Source of the DNA: Cytidiella melzeri
Lineage: Eukaryota > Basidiomycota > Agaricomycetes > Polyporales > Irpicaceae
DNA length: 64,000 bases
Reading direction: 5' to 3'
NCBI GenBank assembly: GCA_022592445.1
Contig: JABYQR010000012.1
Location: 62,001 to 126,000, forward strand
Position numbers and translations under genes: made by a program. Below are positions 32,745-43,343 of the stretch, piece after piece (the first letter of the stretch is position 1; the number at the start of each line of letters is the position of its first letter). The notes beneath the pieces were generated by a model that was given only the letters and a program-made list of their open reading frames with translations, was not told where the DNA came from and did no database searches.

Positions 32745-35700
32745 TCAGTGTTCTCTAACGTATTTGTCGAACCAGCGAAGAACTTCCCAGTGCCATTTCA
32801 GGCTACGAGAACGAGACGTTCTTATCAGCGCCGTCATCGTCAATGGAAGACGTCGAGGACATACCTGTTACCGTGACCAAGTGTGAGGTGGTTCTCGTCT
32901 GGGAAGATGACCAGACGTGATGGAACTCCACGTCTGGCAAGAGACCTACTTCAGAACCCTGCAAGCAGTTAATAGGTGGGAGAGAAAGACTGACTCTTGC
33001 AACGCATGGAATGCGCCTAGCCCCTCCGTCTCTGGCAAGCGGTAGTCCTTGCTACCGTGCACTAACAACATGGGCGTACTCCAATTCTGCACAAAGTTTG
33101 CTGGATTGTACCTACGGGCCCAGGAGAACGGGCGCAGTGGCCATAAGAATACGAGTCTCCGATAACAGGCTCCAGATATATAGAGGTGGAGGACTTACTT
33201 TTCCATTGCCGCTTTAGCATCGGGATCCCACGGTCTTCCGCCCCAATCACGATTGAACTGTTCATAGCGGCAGGCAACGTCACATTTGGAGGCTTCATGA
33301 CCAAGTTCGTAAAGTAGATACGCACGAAGAACAGCTCGTCGGTGGCATAGCCCATGTACCGAACGTCGAAGATCTAGAGCGGTTCCAGATAAATCAAAAT
33401 ACAACTACATGCACAAGTTTAGAAACCCGTACGCCGTCGTGACAGAACAACGCCTTGAACCCAAACCCAAACTCAGGATGTCCTTGTATCCAACTGTAAG
33501 AAAATGAGGGGTCAAAGACGTCGTGGTTATCGTTGGAGAGAAGTACGTACTTCATAGCATAACCACCCCAGCTGCCTCCAGCGGCAACAGCCCTATCTGG
33601 GTCGATTTCAGGGTACTTGTCGATCACGTATTTGTACCCTTTGATCAAGTCATGGAACGGTTTACCTCCCCATTCGCGTTGAATAGCATCAGTGAGTGCT
33701 GTGATCAGAACGGTATAGTCAGTGTGATTTCGTCAGGGACAGCTTGCCACTGGCCCTGTGTACCTTGTCCAAAGGTTGTAGAGCCAGTAGGATTCAAGGC
33801 CACTACGACATATCCCTGCTGTGCAAAAACTAGTACACAATGCGTCTCAAATTCAGCTGTACTACTCCGAGCGCCAGAACGAAGATGCAAAGAGACTTGC
33901 CAACAGGATTCCACCCCGTCGACCATCGGTCCGCCCACACGCTTTGTGGACCTCCGTGAATCCAAAATAGCAGCGGCCACTTCTTCTTCTCGCCTTTCTT
34001 AAACCCGGGAGGTTTGTGAACCCAGCCGTGAATCTTCTGATCTACACCGTCGAACCAGACCTCCTCGGCAGTTTGGAGATCTTTGCCTTTCAGTGCCTCC
34101 GCAGTGAACTGGGTGAGCTGGTCAATTTTGACAGGGGCGGTGACATCCTCCTCGGAGAGCCCACGAATGACGTAGACGTCGTTTGGCCCTGTGAATGAGG
34201 ACTGTGTGAAGAGAAGACGACCGTCGGAGAGGGACTGTATGGCAGACGCAGTGCCATTATGCGTCAAAGCATGAGGTTTGTGGTGTATATCAGAAAGAGG
34301 TGATTCGGTAACCGAGGAAGACGGATAGTCAGGGAGGAGGATGGCGAAGATTTTCGAGCGGGCATGTTCGCCCGCGACGACGTATAGAACGCGGCCATCT
34401 GGGGAGAACTAGGCATGTGCAGGCAAACTCGAATACGAGATAGAAGCAGGGACAAATAGTAGGTCTTACCGTGAGTTCAGCGGCTGAGCGGTCCCATTTT
34501 TCTGTGAGTGTGTAGCGCACATCTTGTACGAGGTCATAGATGATGACTTTGCCTCTGTGGAGCACGTATTGGGATATGGATCGGTGAATGTGAATCGCAC
34601 AACAATGACAGACCTGTCGCTCTCATAGCCATCCTCAGCTAGTTCAATCCAGGCAGCCTTGTCACCCTCGTTGCTGAATACAGGAGAATGCGTGGCGCCT
34701 TGCTTGCCAGAAGTGAGTTCTTTCGGCTTCGACTGACCGTCCAATGGAACAATGTACACCTATATTCTACATCAATTTCGTCAATGTTACAATGCTGAGT
34801 GGGACCCTACGTTCTGCTTTGTGTGCCAGGCTGGAGGAAGGTCAGGGTCTTTGGCGGTGTAAATGACATGGCTAGCTGAAACGTCGAAGTCGTCTGTACC
34901 GCCAAAGGGCAGGACAGGAGTGCGCTGCAGCAGAGTAAGTTGTTATCCAGCATTTAATGGCGGTAACACACACATGATTAGTCCCATTAAGCAAGTTCAC
35001 GAATTCCGTGCCCAGCACCCACTGGCCACCCGGTCCTTTATTCAGCGCGACGGTGAACAGCGAACTCTTCTTGGGGCCAACCCAAGCATCCCACTGACGG
35101 ACAAAGGTATCCTCGTACACATACGCTGTGTTTCCGCGGTTCTCGTACTCTTCGTCATGTTTCTTCACGGCTTTTAGAACGCCATCCGAATACACGTTGT
35201 CCGCAAAGACAAGATAGTCCGATTTGCCGTTGAAGATGAAGTTGCTTGCAGAGTCAGTGGGGAACTTGCCGATGAGAACGGGGTTGTCGGGTGTGATTAA
35301 CTCGGTCTCATACTTGACAGACACGGCGTATAGCGTGGTGAGTTTTTCCTTGCCATCACCCTCCCCCACAGCGTGCGCGATGGTGCGGGCATCGAGCCAA
35401 AACGCTTCGCCCCCGTTGGCGAGAGGGATCTCGAGCGGCTGGACGGTCGACTCAACGGAAGCAATGTAGATGGACTTGATATTCCTAATTATGATGTCTC
35501 AATTGTCACTCGAGTTAACACCAGGTTGAAACGCACTTTCTGTCCTTCAACGAGTACTTGTTCGATGAAATGAGCAAGAGGTCGCCTGCAGGGTTGGCAA
35601 CACCTTGACCTGGTCTCTCTAGCTCGATGAGATCCTTTGGCGAGAATACGTTCGGACCCTCCTTGAAGGCAAAGTCCTGTGTGTTGTTCAGTGATTGAGT

Positions 35701-35775
35701 TGGAGGGGTTTGAAACGGAACCTGAGCTGCGAGACCAAGCAACGAAACAGGGAGGAGCGTACTGGGCACCCACAT
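32745..35775 (-). CDS. Secreted dipeptidyl-peptidase V (S9 serine peptidase)
   Basis: The ATG at 35775 begins MWVPSTLLPVSLLGLAAQVP, a signal peptide. The N-terminal beta-propeller includes VFSPKDLIELERPGQGVANP, KWDRSAAEL and LFWIHGGPQSVW (start of the hydrolase part). The catalytic serine is in AAGGSWGGYAMKYVL, the aspartate in LLVHGSKDYRLPETEGLG and the histidine in VIFPDENH, so the triad is intact. The last exons join as NSLKWHWEVLRWFDKYV, ending EH before TGA at 32745-32747. Family members release X-Ala or X-Pro dipeptides outside the cell and aid protein breakdown during saprotrophic or pathogenic growth. About ten short introns are present. The gene is divergent from ARL8 across only 231 bp. 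Confidence 0.92.
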
Positions 35776-36006
35776 GGTGGGTACTGGCAGGCGTAGAGAG
35801 ATCCTCAGCTCGTAGCTCACGCGTTCAAATGTCAATTATTTGAAGAGCCCACGGCATGGTGGTCGCCAGGGCGCATAACACCCGGTGAGAACTTGCAACT
35901 GGTGAGAACTTCGGAGGACGCATCGATATATAAACGCTCGCGGCACCCATTGTGTCACTGCAGCCACTCTTGACTTGGTTCCGCCACATACGTTCAACTC
36001 GCAACC
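35776..36006. promoter_or_regulatory. Compact divergent promoter between DPP V and ARL8 genes
   Basis: Only 231 bp separate the two start codons. TATATAAA at 35927-35934 lies 73 bp before the ARL8 ATG. GGTGAGAACTT occurs twice with a 17-bp period (35884-35894 and 35901-35911), a candidate binding-site pair. Confidence 0.55.
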
Positions 36007-37158
36007 ATGGCATTCTTCTCAAACTGGATCCAATGGTTCACAGGGTAAAGCAGGCTGCTGCCTAGAGACTTCACTGGATCGCTGAACTGGATGCTAGGCT
36101 GTTCTTCTCCAAGACTGCGGAAATAACTATCGTAGGGCTGCAGGTGTGTCTTATTTCGTGTGCATTGGTCGCGCAGAGAAGCTTCATTGCTGTTCAGGCA
36201 TCTGGAAAGACTTCGCTTGTCAATGTAATTGGTTCTGGTCAGGTACGTTCTTATTTTGCACAGCGGTTGGGAGCTAGCATTCAACAACAGTCGCAGTGGA
36301 ACGAAGAGGTAGTGCCTACGGTGGCATTTCACTTCAGGAAAGTAAGAAGGGGCAACGTAACTTTGAAAGTGTGGGATTTGGCTGGACAACCTAGGTTTGT
36401 GATACTTGAGAACGCACAGAGCAACCCTCTGACCTTTCCCGCCAGATACCGCTCTATATGGGATAGATACTGCAACGGCGTGGATGCTATAGTGTTTGTT
36501 GCCTTCCTTTCCTTTCCAAGGCTTCTCGACATGCTAAAGAGTCCCGCAGGTTCGTTGTGGACGCCAGCGATGTATGTGTGCACACCTCATTGTACACATC
36601 TCCTCACTAACGTCGTCAACTAGCACGAGAAGTTCGAGGTTGCCAAATTCGAGCTTCATCAGCTTCTGAATTTTCCAAACCTCAAAGGGACACCGTTGTT
36701 AGTCGTACGTTATCACTGTAATATCCCTCTAGAAATTCTGTGCTCAGCAGCCTTGTTCCAGCTCGGGAACAAGAATGATCTGGACGGTCACGCTACCGTC
36801 AATGAACTCATACAAGCATTGTAAGGTCGTTGTCTATAATCCGTTCTATGCTGTCACTAACACCAGTGCATCCAATCCTAGGGACCTGGCCAAAATTCAA
36901 GATAGGCCTGTTTCGGTGAGCTGAATACCTGCATGCCATTGTTATCCCACTGATTGTCGCAAAACTGTACATAGTGCTATTCAGTCAGTATTCGTATTGC
37001 TTGTTTTCATCTCTATTGCTCACGACCAGCTTTCTAGTGCTCCATGAAGAGCCAGCACAATTTGTAAGCAAAGACACTTCACTCGTTGCCATTGCCGATT
37101 CTGATTCGACTGTCGCAGAGATATTATACTTCAATGGCTCGCCGGCCGGAGTCATTGA
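36007..37158 (+). CDS. ARL8: Arf-like small GTPase Arl8
   Basis: Arl8 GTPases sit on lysosomes or vacuoles and control their movement and fusion. Exon 1 (36007-36044) encodes MAFFSNWIQWFTG. Later exons give LFFSKTAEITIVGLQASGKT (P-loop), VVPTVAFHF (switch I), WDLAGQPRYRSIWDRYC (switch II; here AGQP), VDAIVFVVDASDHEKF and LGNKNDLDGH (NKxD motif). The end is assembled from a 9-base exon (36975-36983, CYS) and a 26-base exon (37038-37063, CSMKSQHNL), then DIILQWLAGRSH with TGA at 37156-37158. This tail aligns without gaps to the CYSISCKEKDNIDITLQWL end of animal Arl8, which supports the microexons. All introns are GT-AG. The 3' end converges on RPN13, 207 bp away. Confidence 0.92.
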
Positions 37159-37365
37159 CATACCACACAAAGTCAGCTTATCATATCTGGATTTTGCTGC
37201 CTATTCGCCTTGTTTATGGTTCTCTTGTATTCTACAATCACTCACGTAATGTAATCCATACACATTTTGCACTCGGAATTTACACAGCTGCTGAGCTAAC
37301 GTTCTAGAGAGAAATATGCCATAGACAAACAATTCAAGGCTGCTTGAATTTATCGTACGTGTGAC

Positions 37366-38470
37366 TCAATCTGTCTCCATGGTGTTATCACCCTCCTGCT
37401 CTGCTTGTCGTTGGATAGCCTGTATAAACGCCTCGAATCCCGAGCCGGCTTCTTCGGGCAAGCCCAAAGATCTGACAAAGCCTTGCAATGCGCCTGTGGA
37501 CAAGGCGATGTCAAAGCTTCTCACGGCTGAGCGGAACTGCGGAGACGAGATGATTTGCTGTAATACTTCTGCTGATGGGGGTGTTGGTAGGTCGGATGGG
37601 AGGTGAGGAAACAAGGAGGGTATGACCTCGGGGTGTGACGTGAATAAGGGAAGAAGGTTTGCAGGAGTCAAGATGTCTTGCAGAAGAAAATCTGAGGAAG
37701 AAGCGTAGTGTTCAGATACGCGTCTGGATGAGTCAATAAGCGAGGGTACATACCTGGGCGACCGCCTTGCGGCTGGTCTCCAAGCGAGGCAACGAGTTCT
37801 CGGACGCGAGCGAGCTCCTCAGCTGTAGGTTCGTGTGCTTCTCCGACGGTCGAGGATCCTGCTGCAGGATGAGTGGATGAAGAAGCCGCAGGCTCGGCTG
37901 AGACTTGTGCACTTGGACGCGAAACATATCCAGGAGCAGTCCAGATGGGTATAGCTTCTGAGTCTGCGAGTAGTCTGTTAACGTTTATGAAAAACTCATA
38001 ATCCCGGCTTGGGTCTGCGTCCTAGGAAGGCATGAATGAGCAAACCTGAATACGGATGACATTTATAGGCGGTATTCACCTGCATCCAGAACTAGACCAT
38101 GGAGCTCAGCTATCGACGAGGCCATCGACGGACAGAACACGTACGAAATGCCTCTGGTTGGACGACGAGAACTTCAAAACATAAGTGCGCCCCGATGCCG
38201 ACTGCTCGACCTTGTTGAAGGTGGCTTCACCAGGGAATAGGATCAAATCCTGCGAAAGGTCGAGTGAGCTGCGCGCACTTTCCACGTATAATCTTCCTTC
38301 ACCTCTTCAAAGTTATTCGTAATTCTGTTCTGCCATATGAAGTGTAGCAGGCCGTCATCTCCATTCTGAAGAACGATGGCGCCTTTTGTCGGGCTTGGAT
38401 CTACCCAGTTCGTATTTTCGCGACGAAATGCGCGACCTGCTTTGAATGCAGCAATACGCGGGTCTGGCAT
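37366..38470 (-). CDS. RPN13: 26S proteasome ubiquitin receptor Rpn13 (ADRM1-like)
   Basis: Rpn13 docks on the proteasome base, binds ubiquitin chains and recruits the deubiquitinase UCH37. The ATG at 38470 starts MPDPRIAAFKAGRAFRREN; the Pru domain continues NWVDPSPTKGAIVLQNGDDG, LLHFIWQNRITNN, DLILFPGEATFNKV and RTYVLKFSSSNQRHF. A Ser/Ala-rich linker follows. The C-terminal exon carries the DEUBAD-like helix bundle: MTPANLLPLFTSHPEVIPSL, LPTPPSAEVLQQIISSPQF and SVDI-like FDIALSTGALQGFVRSLGLP, ending at 37366. Introns are short and GT-AG. It is divergent from the gene at 39144. Confidence 0.9.
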
Positions 38471-39143
38471 GTTGGTAGACTGGCAAGCAAGGCGCAGTTT
38501 GCGATGTGTAACCAGTGGCCACTGGCACAGGACAAACGAGACGCGTACGCTATATTGGCGTCTAGCCACGTGAACACAGTTGTTTGGCTTAGCTTGACTC
38601 TGGCGGGGCGTGTTGAGACGCCCGTTCCTTTTTCATTGTCTACCTCGACGACGGTGCTGCTCTCATTTCTTGTTCTTCGGAGTTGCGTCTGGCCGTGCAA
38701 TGTGTTGGGTCATCAAGCTTCAAGGTCCGACAATAGCGTTGTTCTCTATACGGCAATGTGTTGCCTTAAAACAGGAGAATAATGTACAGTGCGCGTGACA
38801 ATGCGTGGCCGTGCTTGACATTAATTTGGAGTCCGCCCGCTATTGTTCACAGTAATTGAGCAGGCTTTACTGTTGTCTCAGATTCGGGAGGTCTTTAAGT
38901 ACTCCGAGTCTCGAATGGAGGCCCTCACCACCAGCTAGTCTTGTGTTCCCTGCTTTACGTGTTTACCGTCTCGTTCACAGCTCTACGTGCTCGTTCTCTC
39001 AACTGTAGCCTTATTCATCGCAACGTCTTCACTTGTCTGCATCTTCAACACTCTTCAATTTCTCTCAGCTATCAAGTGAGTAGTAGCTTGCTTGTGTTCA
39101 AGCCAAATGACTAAATTATGTACAGAGCATAACGTCTCAAAAC
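38471..39143. other. Divergent promoter region, with a likely 5'-UTR intron
   Basis: This lies between RPN13 and the 548-aa ORF. A GTGAGTAG...TGTACAG segment at about 39077-39125 looks like an intron in the leader of the plus-strand gene. No coding sequence is supported. Confidence 0.45.
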
Positions 39144-40790
39144 ATGTCTAATGTCCCTGAATCCCAAGTCTTGACCATTCCTGCAGCTCCAAGGCCGGCA
39201 CCTCTATACCCATTCCTCTCGCATCCACCTCAGAAGAAGCGTCCAACTCAGCCGCTCCCTCCCCCGCCAACTCAGGTACCTTCTAGCCCGGTCAGGCCAC
39301 CCGTGGGCAGGCTGCGCTCTGCTACCGTCTCTGCTGTCTCTGCTTGGGTTGCGGAAGTTCATCCTGGCTCTCCAGCTCCGTATTCCCCTCGCCGCAGCCC
39401 CTCAATTGGCCTCACAAGTCGTCGCTCTTCCTTCTCTCGTACCAGCTCCCGCCGAGTTTCTGCCGGTTCTACGAGGGTGCCTTCAGCTTCATTCATGAGC
39501 TTCAGCGACACCCCAACCACTGGCAGCAGGCTCATTATCACTCCGTCTATAAAAGATTTCGAGCCGGATTTGACCGCGATGGGGTATACATCGGTTTTCG
39601 TCCACTTCCCCACTACTCCTCTCTCGCCTCCTATTAACCATCGAGTTAATACGAGTTCTCGGGTCGTTCCATCCGCAGCACCTGCTAGCCCGGTGAAACA
39701 GACTCAGCTCGGGCTCAAGCATTTGAAGAGCCTATCATCACTGAAACCGGGTAAACGGGCGCGCTCGAAGGCCCCACCTTCTCCTCCTGCGGTTCCCATA
39801 AAGTCTCCAGCAGAAGTTAAGCGTCTTCGTGCGCTCCAAAGTGCCGCAGTCGCGAGATGCAAGAAGTCGAAGTATGCCAAGCTTCGCCCTGCTCCTCTGG
39901 CGAACGACTTGGCGCTTGCGCAGCTGATGGACGGTGGGAAGCTGGACGATCACGTCAAGCAATACACAAAGATTCAGGCTAAAGCCAATGGAGCCATGAA
40001 GGTGGATGGCCAGGTGGTGGGTGTGGGAGACGTATACCGGGATGAAGAAGGTGGTGTCTGGATGGACCAGGACGAAGTGTGGGAGTTCGCACACCTGCTT
40101 GGTGGCGACGAAGACTTCTGCATGGATGAGGTCGAGTGGGTTGAGTTTGGCTCTCCCACTGGGAAAGAGAACCAGCTTCTGGATCTTGGTTGCCGGCAGA
40201 GCTTATCAACGCAAGACTCGGATTTAAGCCCACGCTATGCTATGAAAGTCGAAGCTGACTCCCACGACGACTTGGCAGGGTTTGGGGCCGCCATCGTTCC
40301 TACCACGCTTATAAAACCCGGACTCACGGTATTGGCTCTCCCAGCTCGCAGTCGTCGCACTGCGAAGCATCTTCGCAAGCCAGAATTCTTGCTGGACGTG
40401 TTCCCTCTACCGCGTTCCCCCACGAAAAGCTGCCATGCACCATCTACTCCACGTTCTCCTCGTGCTTTCCCTGTGTCTGCACGAGCGAAAGGAAAAGCCA
40501 GGAGACGACCTACGCCGCTCAATCTCTCACCCCCCAGCCCTGCTTTCAAGCGGCCGCTGAACCCAGCCGACCCTGACCAGATGCGCACAGAGTTCCTACA
40601 AGACTCCTTCAGGCCACGCCCCAGGAGAGCTCGCCAAGGGTTACAACCGATGACACCTGCCACCGCTGTTATTCCCGCACCTGCAGCCGCTGAGGCTGCT
40701 CCACGAAAAATCCTTACGACCAAGGCATCGATCGCGAACATGAAGGGATTCTTAAAAGCGATCGGCGGTAAGAAGTCTGCCGCTGCATGA
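39144..40790 (+). CDS. Unknown basidiomycete-type protein, low-complexity, 548 aa
   Basis: This single long exon starts at ATG 39144 and ends at TGA 40788-40790. I do not recognise the family. The first 200 residues are Pro/Ser/Arg-rich (PQKKRPTQPLPPPPTQ, then many SP and RSS motifs), suggesting disorder and phosphorylation. The middle (about 220-345) is more ordered and begins KRLRALQSAAVARCKKSKY; it contains LANDLALAQLMDGGKLDDHV and an acidic block VYRDEEGGVWMDQDEVWEFA. The C-terminal 200 residues are again basic and proline-rich (KGKARRRPTPLNLSPPSPAF), ending in a KAIGGKK motif. Basic clusters suggest nuclear location. An unspliced ORF of this size amid intron-rich neighbours, with steady codon use, argues that it is a real gene. 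Confidence 0.75.
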   Translation: MSNVPESQVLTIPAAPRPAPLYPFLSHPPQKKRPTQPLPPPPTQVPSSPVRPPVGRLRSATVSAVSAWVAEVHPGSPAPYSPRRSPSIGLTSRRSSFSRTSSRRVSAGSTRVPSASFMSFSDTPTTGSRLIITPSIKDFEPDLTAMGYTSVFVHFPTTPLSPPINHRVNTSSRVVPSAAPASPVKQTQLGLKHLKSLSSLKPGKRARSKAPPSPPAVPIKSPAEVKRLRALQSAAVARCKKSKYAKLRPAPLANDLALAQLMDGGKLDDHVKQYTKIQAKANGAMKVDGQVVGVGDVYRDEEGGVWMDQDEVWEFAHLLGGDEDFCMDEVEWVEFGSPTGKENQLLDLGCRQSLSTQDSDLSPRYAMKVEADSHDDLAGFGAAIVPTTLIKPGLTVLALPARSRRTAKHLRKPEFLLDVFPLPRSPTKSCHAPSTPRSPRAFPVSARAKGKARRRPTPLNLSPPSPAFKRPLNPADPDQMRTEFLQDSFRPRPRRARQGLQPMTPATAVIPAPAAAEAAPRKILTTKASIANMKGFLKAIGGKKSAAA

Positions 40791-41378
40791 ACAGCGTGTG
40801 TCTTTCACGTATCAAGTACTTAATGTTCCCCCTTCCACGTTGACAATGGCCCTAGGATGGCTGTGTTGTATCATTCGCTCATTTCTCAATGTTGTGTTAA
40901 CTCTGCCAATTCTCCCGACGGTCGACCTTACTTTACGAGGCCACTCTACTGTACTATCTTGCTTAATGTGCTGTATCATTATGTAATAATTGTTTGCGTT
41001 GAAATGGATAAGACTGCTCGATAATTGACCGTGCTTCGTTTATTCTGCGACTGGGACCACTGTTCTGCAGGCATTCCGGATTTTCAAGAGCGATCTTCAC
41101 TCGCCAAGTCGATGTCATTTCCCTCGTGCACAGGTAGAATTTCTGGACTGCGCTGCAAAGCGCTGGCTTGTACTTATGCTGAACCTGCCAGTGGTACTCG
41201 ACAGCATAACTTGCCTGACCTCGTAGCTTCTGAGCACCAGTAAAGTATCGCAGGGTACGTGAGCTAGGTTATCGTCGTCGTTGCATTTTGATACGTATAC
41301 TTACAGCTCAGGCCTCTTGCAGCGTGTAAGGCGGTCACGGTCAATCCAACACGCACGCTCTCCTACAAGTCGGCCCAT
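40791..41378. other. Intergenic, no gene seen
   Basis: This is the spacer between two plus-strand genes. It holds the 3' UTR of the 548-aa ORF (AT-rich around 40960-41030) and the promoter of the F-box gene. Confidence 0.5.
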
Positions 41379-42603
41379 ATGCATGGTGCACTCCCTGTAG
41401 AGCTGGTAGAGGCAGTTCTCCAAGAGCTTTTCTACGACGATCTATGCCGGCCAGACTATACCACGCTTTCAGCATGCTCCAATGTCTGCTCGTTGTGGAG
41501 GGATCCCGCGCAGAAACTGTTGTTTCATCAACTCAACCTACCAGGCCGTCATCGCGAAGAGCATCTCGCTGCATTTCGCGCCGCCGTGTACGGATCATCT
41601 GAACGCTGTAAATTGCTAGCATCACACGTCCGACGCGTCCACATCGTTCTTGGGAGCGGCGGCGACGCGGAAGCCAACGAGGCATCTGATCTGGTCGAGC
41701 TGCTCTCAAATTGCCATCAGGTATACGAAGTGACCTTAGTAGTCTCCAAACTTCACGAACTGGATGCTTGCACCATGGAGGCGCTGCACGATGCGCATCG
41801 ACAATCATATCCCACCCCCGTGCGAGCTCTGGGGCTACTGTCTTGCGGAGTTATGTCGCCGATACCATACCAGCTACTGTCGGTGTGGTCCGCCATCCAG
41901 TACTTGCGAGTGGGGACCGAGATAGCTGCCCCTCCTCCTAGGACGCCAAGTAAGGTACGGCTGTACGAGCTCGTACTGTGGCGCCTTCCTCGACCACCAA
42001 TCATAGCGTGGTTACTCTCCAGCTCACAAGAAACCCTTCGCGTGCTGGGGCTGATCTCTGCACCCACTGACCACTACGACCATGTGCTTCAAGCGCATTA
42101 CGAGCATTTGCAATCGCTTAGGTTCTTCCAATATACGCAGCGTTCAGGTGGACTTGCGCGGAGGTTCACGAACTTACGCGAATTTGTGGTCACCCATCTT
42201 TCGGGCTTCCTTCCGCTAGGTAGACTGCCACAGTCGCTGGAGCATCTCAGCTTCCGTTACCTCTCCGAAGCAATGACTGGCATCGTATTAGAATCTATCA
42301 TCGTTGCCGTCGACAAATTACCGAAATTGCGCCTCATATCTTGCGATGCAGCGACGGCGGAGCGAGACCAGTTCGGATCTCTGGAGAAGCTATGCGGGGA
42401 ATGCGGGGTCAACATATCATTTGACGTGTTGCCAATTCGAATGGTGAGTCCTTTTGATGTACTGTATAGGTATCCATATTGACTCCGGGATGGAACGTCT
42501 TGTCTGCCAGTCCGAAGATCCCGTGCCTCTGAGCTCGTATCCTCGGGGAAGATCAGTGGAGAATTTCTGGCACATGAATCAAGGTATAAGCTCGGCTCAA
42601 TAA
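41379..42603 (+). CDS. F-box-like protein, about 385 aa
   Basis: The ATG at 41379 opens an F-box-like motif: LPVELVEAVLQELFYDD, then SACSNVCSLWRDPAQKLLF. Such proteins act as substrate adaptors in SCF ubiquitin ligases, and Agaricomycetes carry large families of them. The remaining 300 residues look like irregular leucine-rich repeats (LRFFQYTQRSGG, TNLREFVVTHLSGFLPLG, QSLEHLSFRYLS, LPKLRLISCDAA). Read-through from exon 1 stops at 42480-42482. A 67-base GT-AG intron at 42444-42510 instead joins IRM to SEDPVPLSSYPRG and ends at TAA 42601-42603; I prefer this version because the donor GTGAGT is canonical. The substrate is unknown. Confidence 0.75.
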
Positions 42604-42742
42604 ACTTTCGCGTCGAGTAGAGCGTCGCTGGCATAGTATTCGCGGGTATGTGCAGTATATGTAGCCGGGCACGACGTCGATGTACAATGGGCTGCAGATG
42701 CGAGCGGCAGCTTTGAGCTACTCGTCACGTCGTCCTTGGATA

Positions 42743-43101
42743 TCATCGCCTCTTGGCCATTTGCAAAGTCAGATTATCGATGTACATCTGAAGAGTTTCG
42801 TTGCCCGATGCCAGTTTGTCCACATCACGTTGCACTATCTTCACTCTCTCAAGGAGAGCTGCTTTTTCTGTCAGAATGGATCATAGTTGATATTGTTCTC
42901 TCTTGCCTTTGAGATCTTCTTGGGCCGCTGCAATCTCTCTACAAGTGTAGGGTAGAAGCAAGAATTATCTGGGTGGATAAATGAAACATACTGGATGGTT
43001 TTTTCTTTCTGAATGGCAGCGCTAACCACATCGCCCTCCGGGTCAGCAGAAGAGGCACCCCAGCCTGGTGATTCGTCAAACGATGGAAGCGAAAGCGACA
43101 T
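42743..43101 (-). CDS. Short coiled-coil (SCOC-like) protein
   Basis: Three exons on the minus strand. Exon 1 from ATG 43101 encodes MSLSLPSFDESPGWGASSAD and on to KEKTIQ. Exon 2 gives EIAAAQEDLK. Exon 3 gives EKAALLERVKIVQRDVDKLA, then SGNETLQMYIDNLTLQMAKR and a stop at 42743-42745. The C-terminal 50 residues are a heptad-rich coiled coil, and the ETLQMYIDNL stretch is characteristic of the SCOCO family, whose animal member binds Arl1 at the Golgi and affects autophagy. The second intron (42868-42906, 39 bases) uses a GC donor in the consensus AAAG|GCAAGA; no GT donor keeps the frame. The gene is about 80 aa and divergent from RAD50. Confidence 0.75.
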
Positions 43102-43343
43102 AGTAGCAAGCTCAGCGTGGTGGGAGCCTGAGGAAGGATTTGGCCAAAAAGAGCGCATCAATCCTTTCCCGCACGTGACTCAGACGCCAGACGTCGCGTC
43201 GCGTCAAAGGCGCGACCGCGACTTTATGACTACTTACTACCAGTTCCACTCCTAACGACTTGAAAGCGACTTTGAACCCACCAGAACACTTGAGAACCTC
43301 AATAACAAGCGTATCACGGATACAGCAAGCCGATTGTGTCGAG
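43102..43343. promoter_or_regulatory. Divergent promoter between SCOC-like gene and RAD50
   Basis: Only 242 bp separate the two start codons, so the promoters must overlap. A GC-rich segment GACGTCGCGTCGCGTC lies at about 43190-43205. No TATA box is evident. Confidence 0.45.

Noticed and set aside
35776..35835. Longer N-terminus for dipeptidyl-peptidase V
   Set aside because: It has no ATG, and the extension would bury the signal peptide that starts at 35775.
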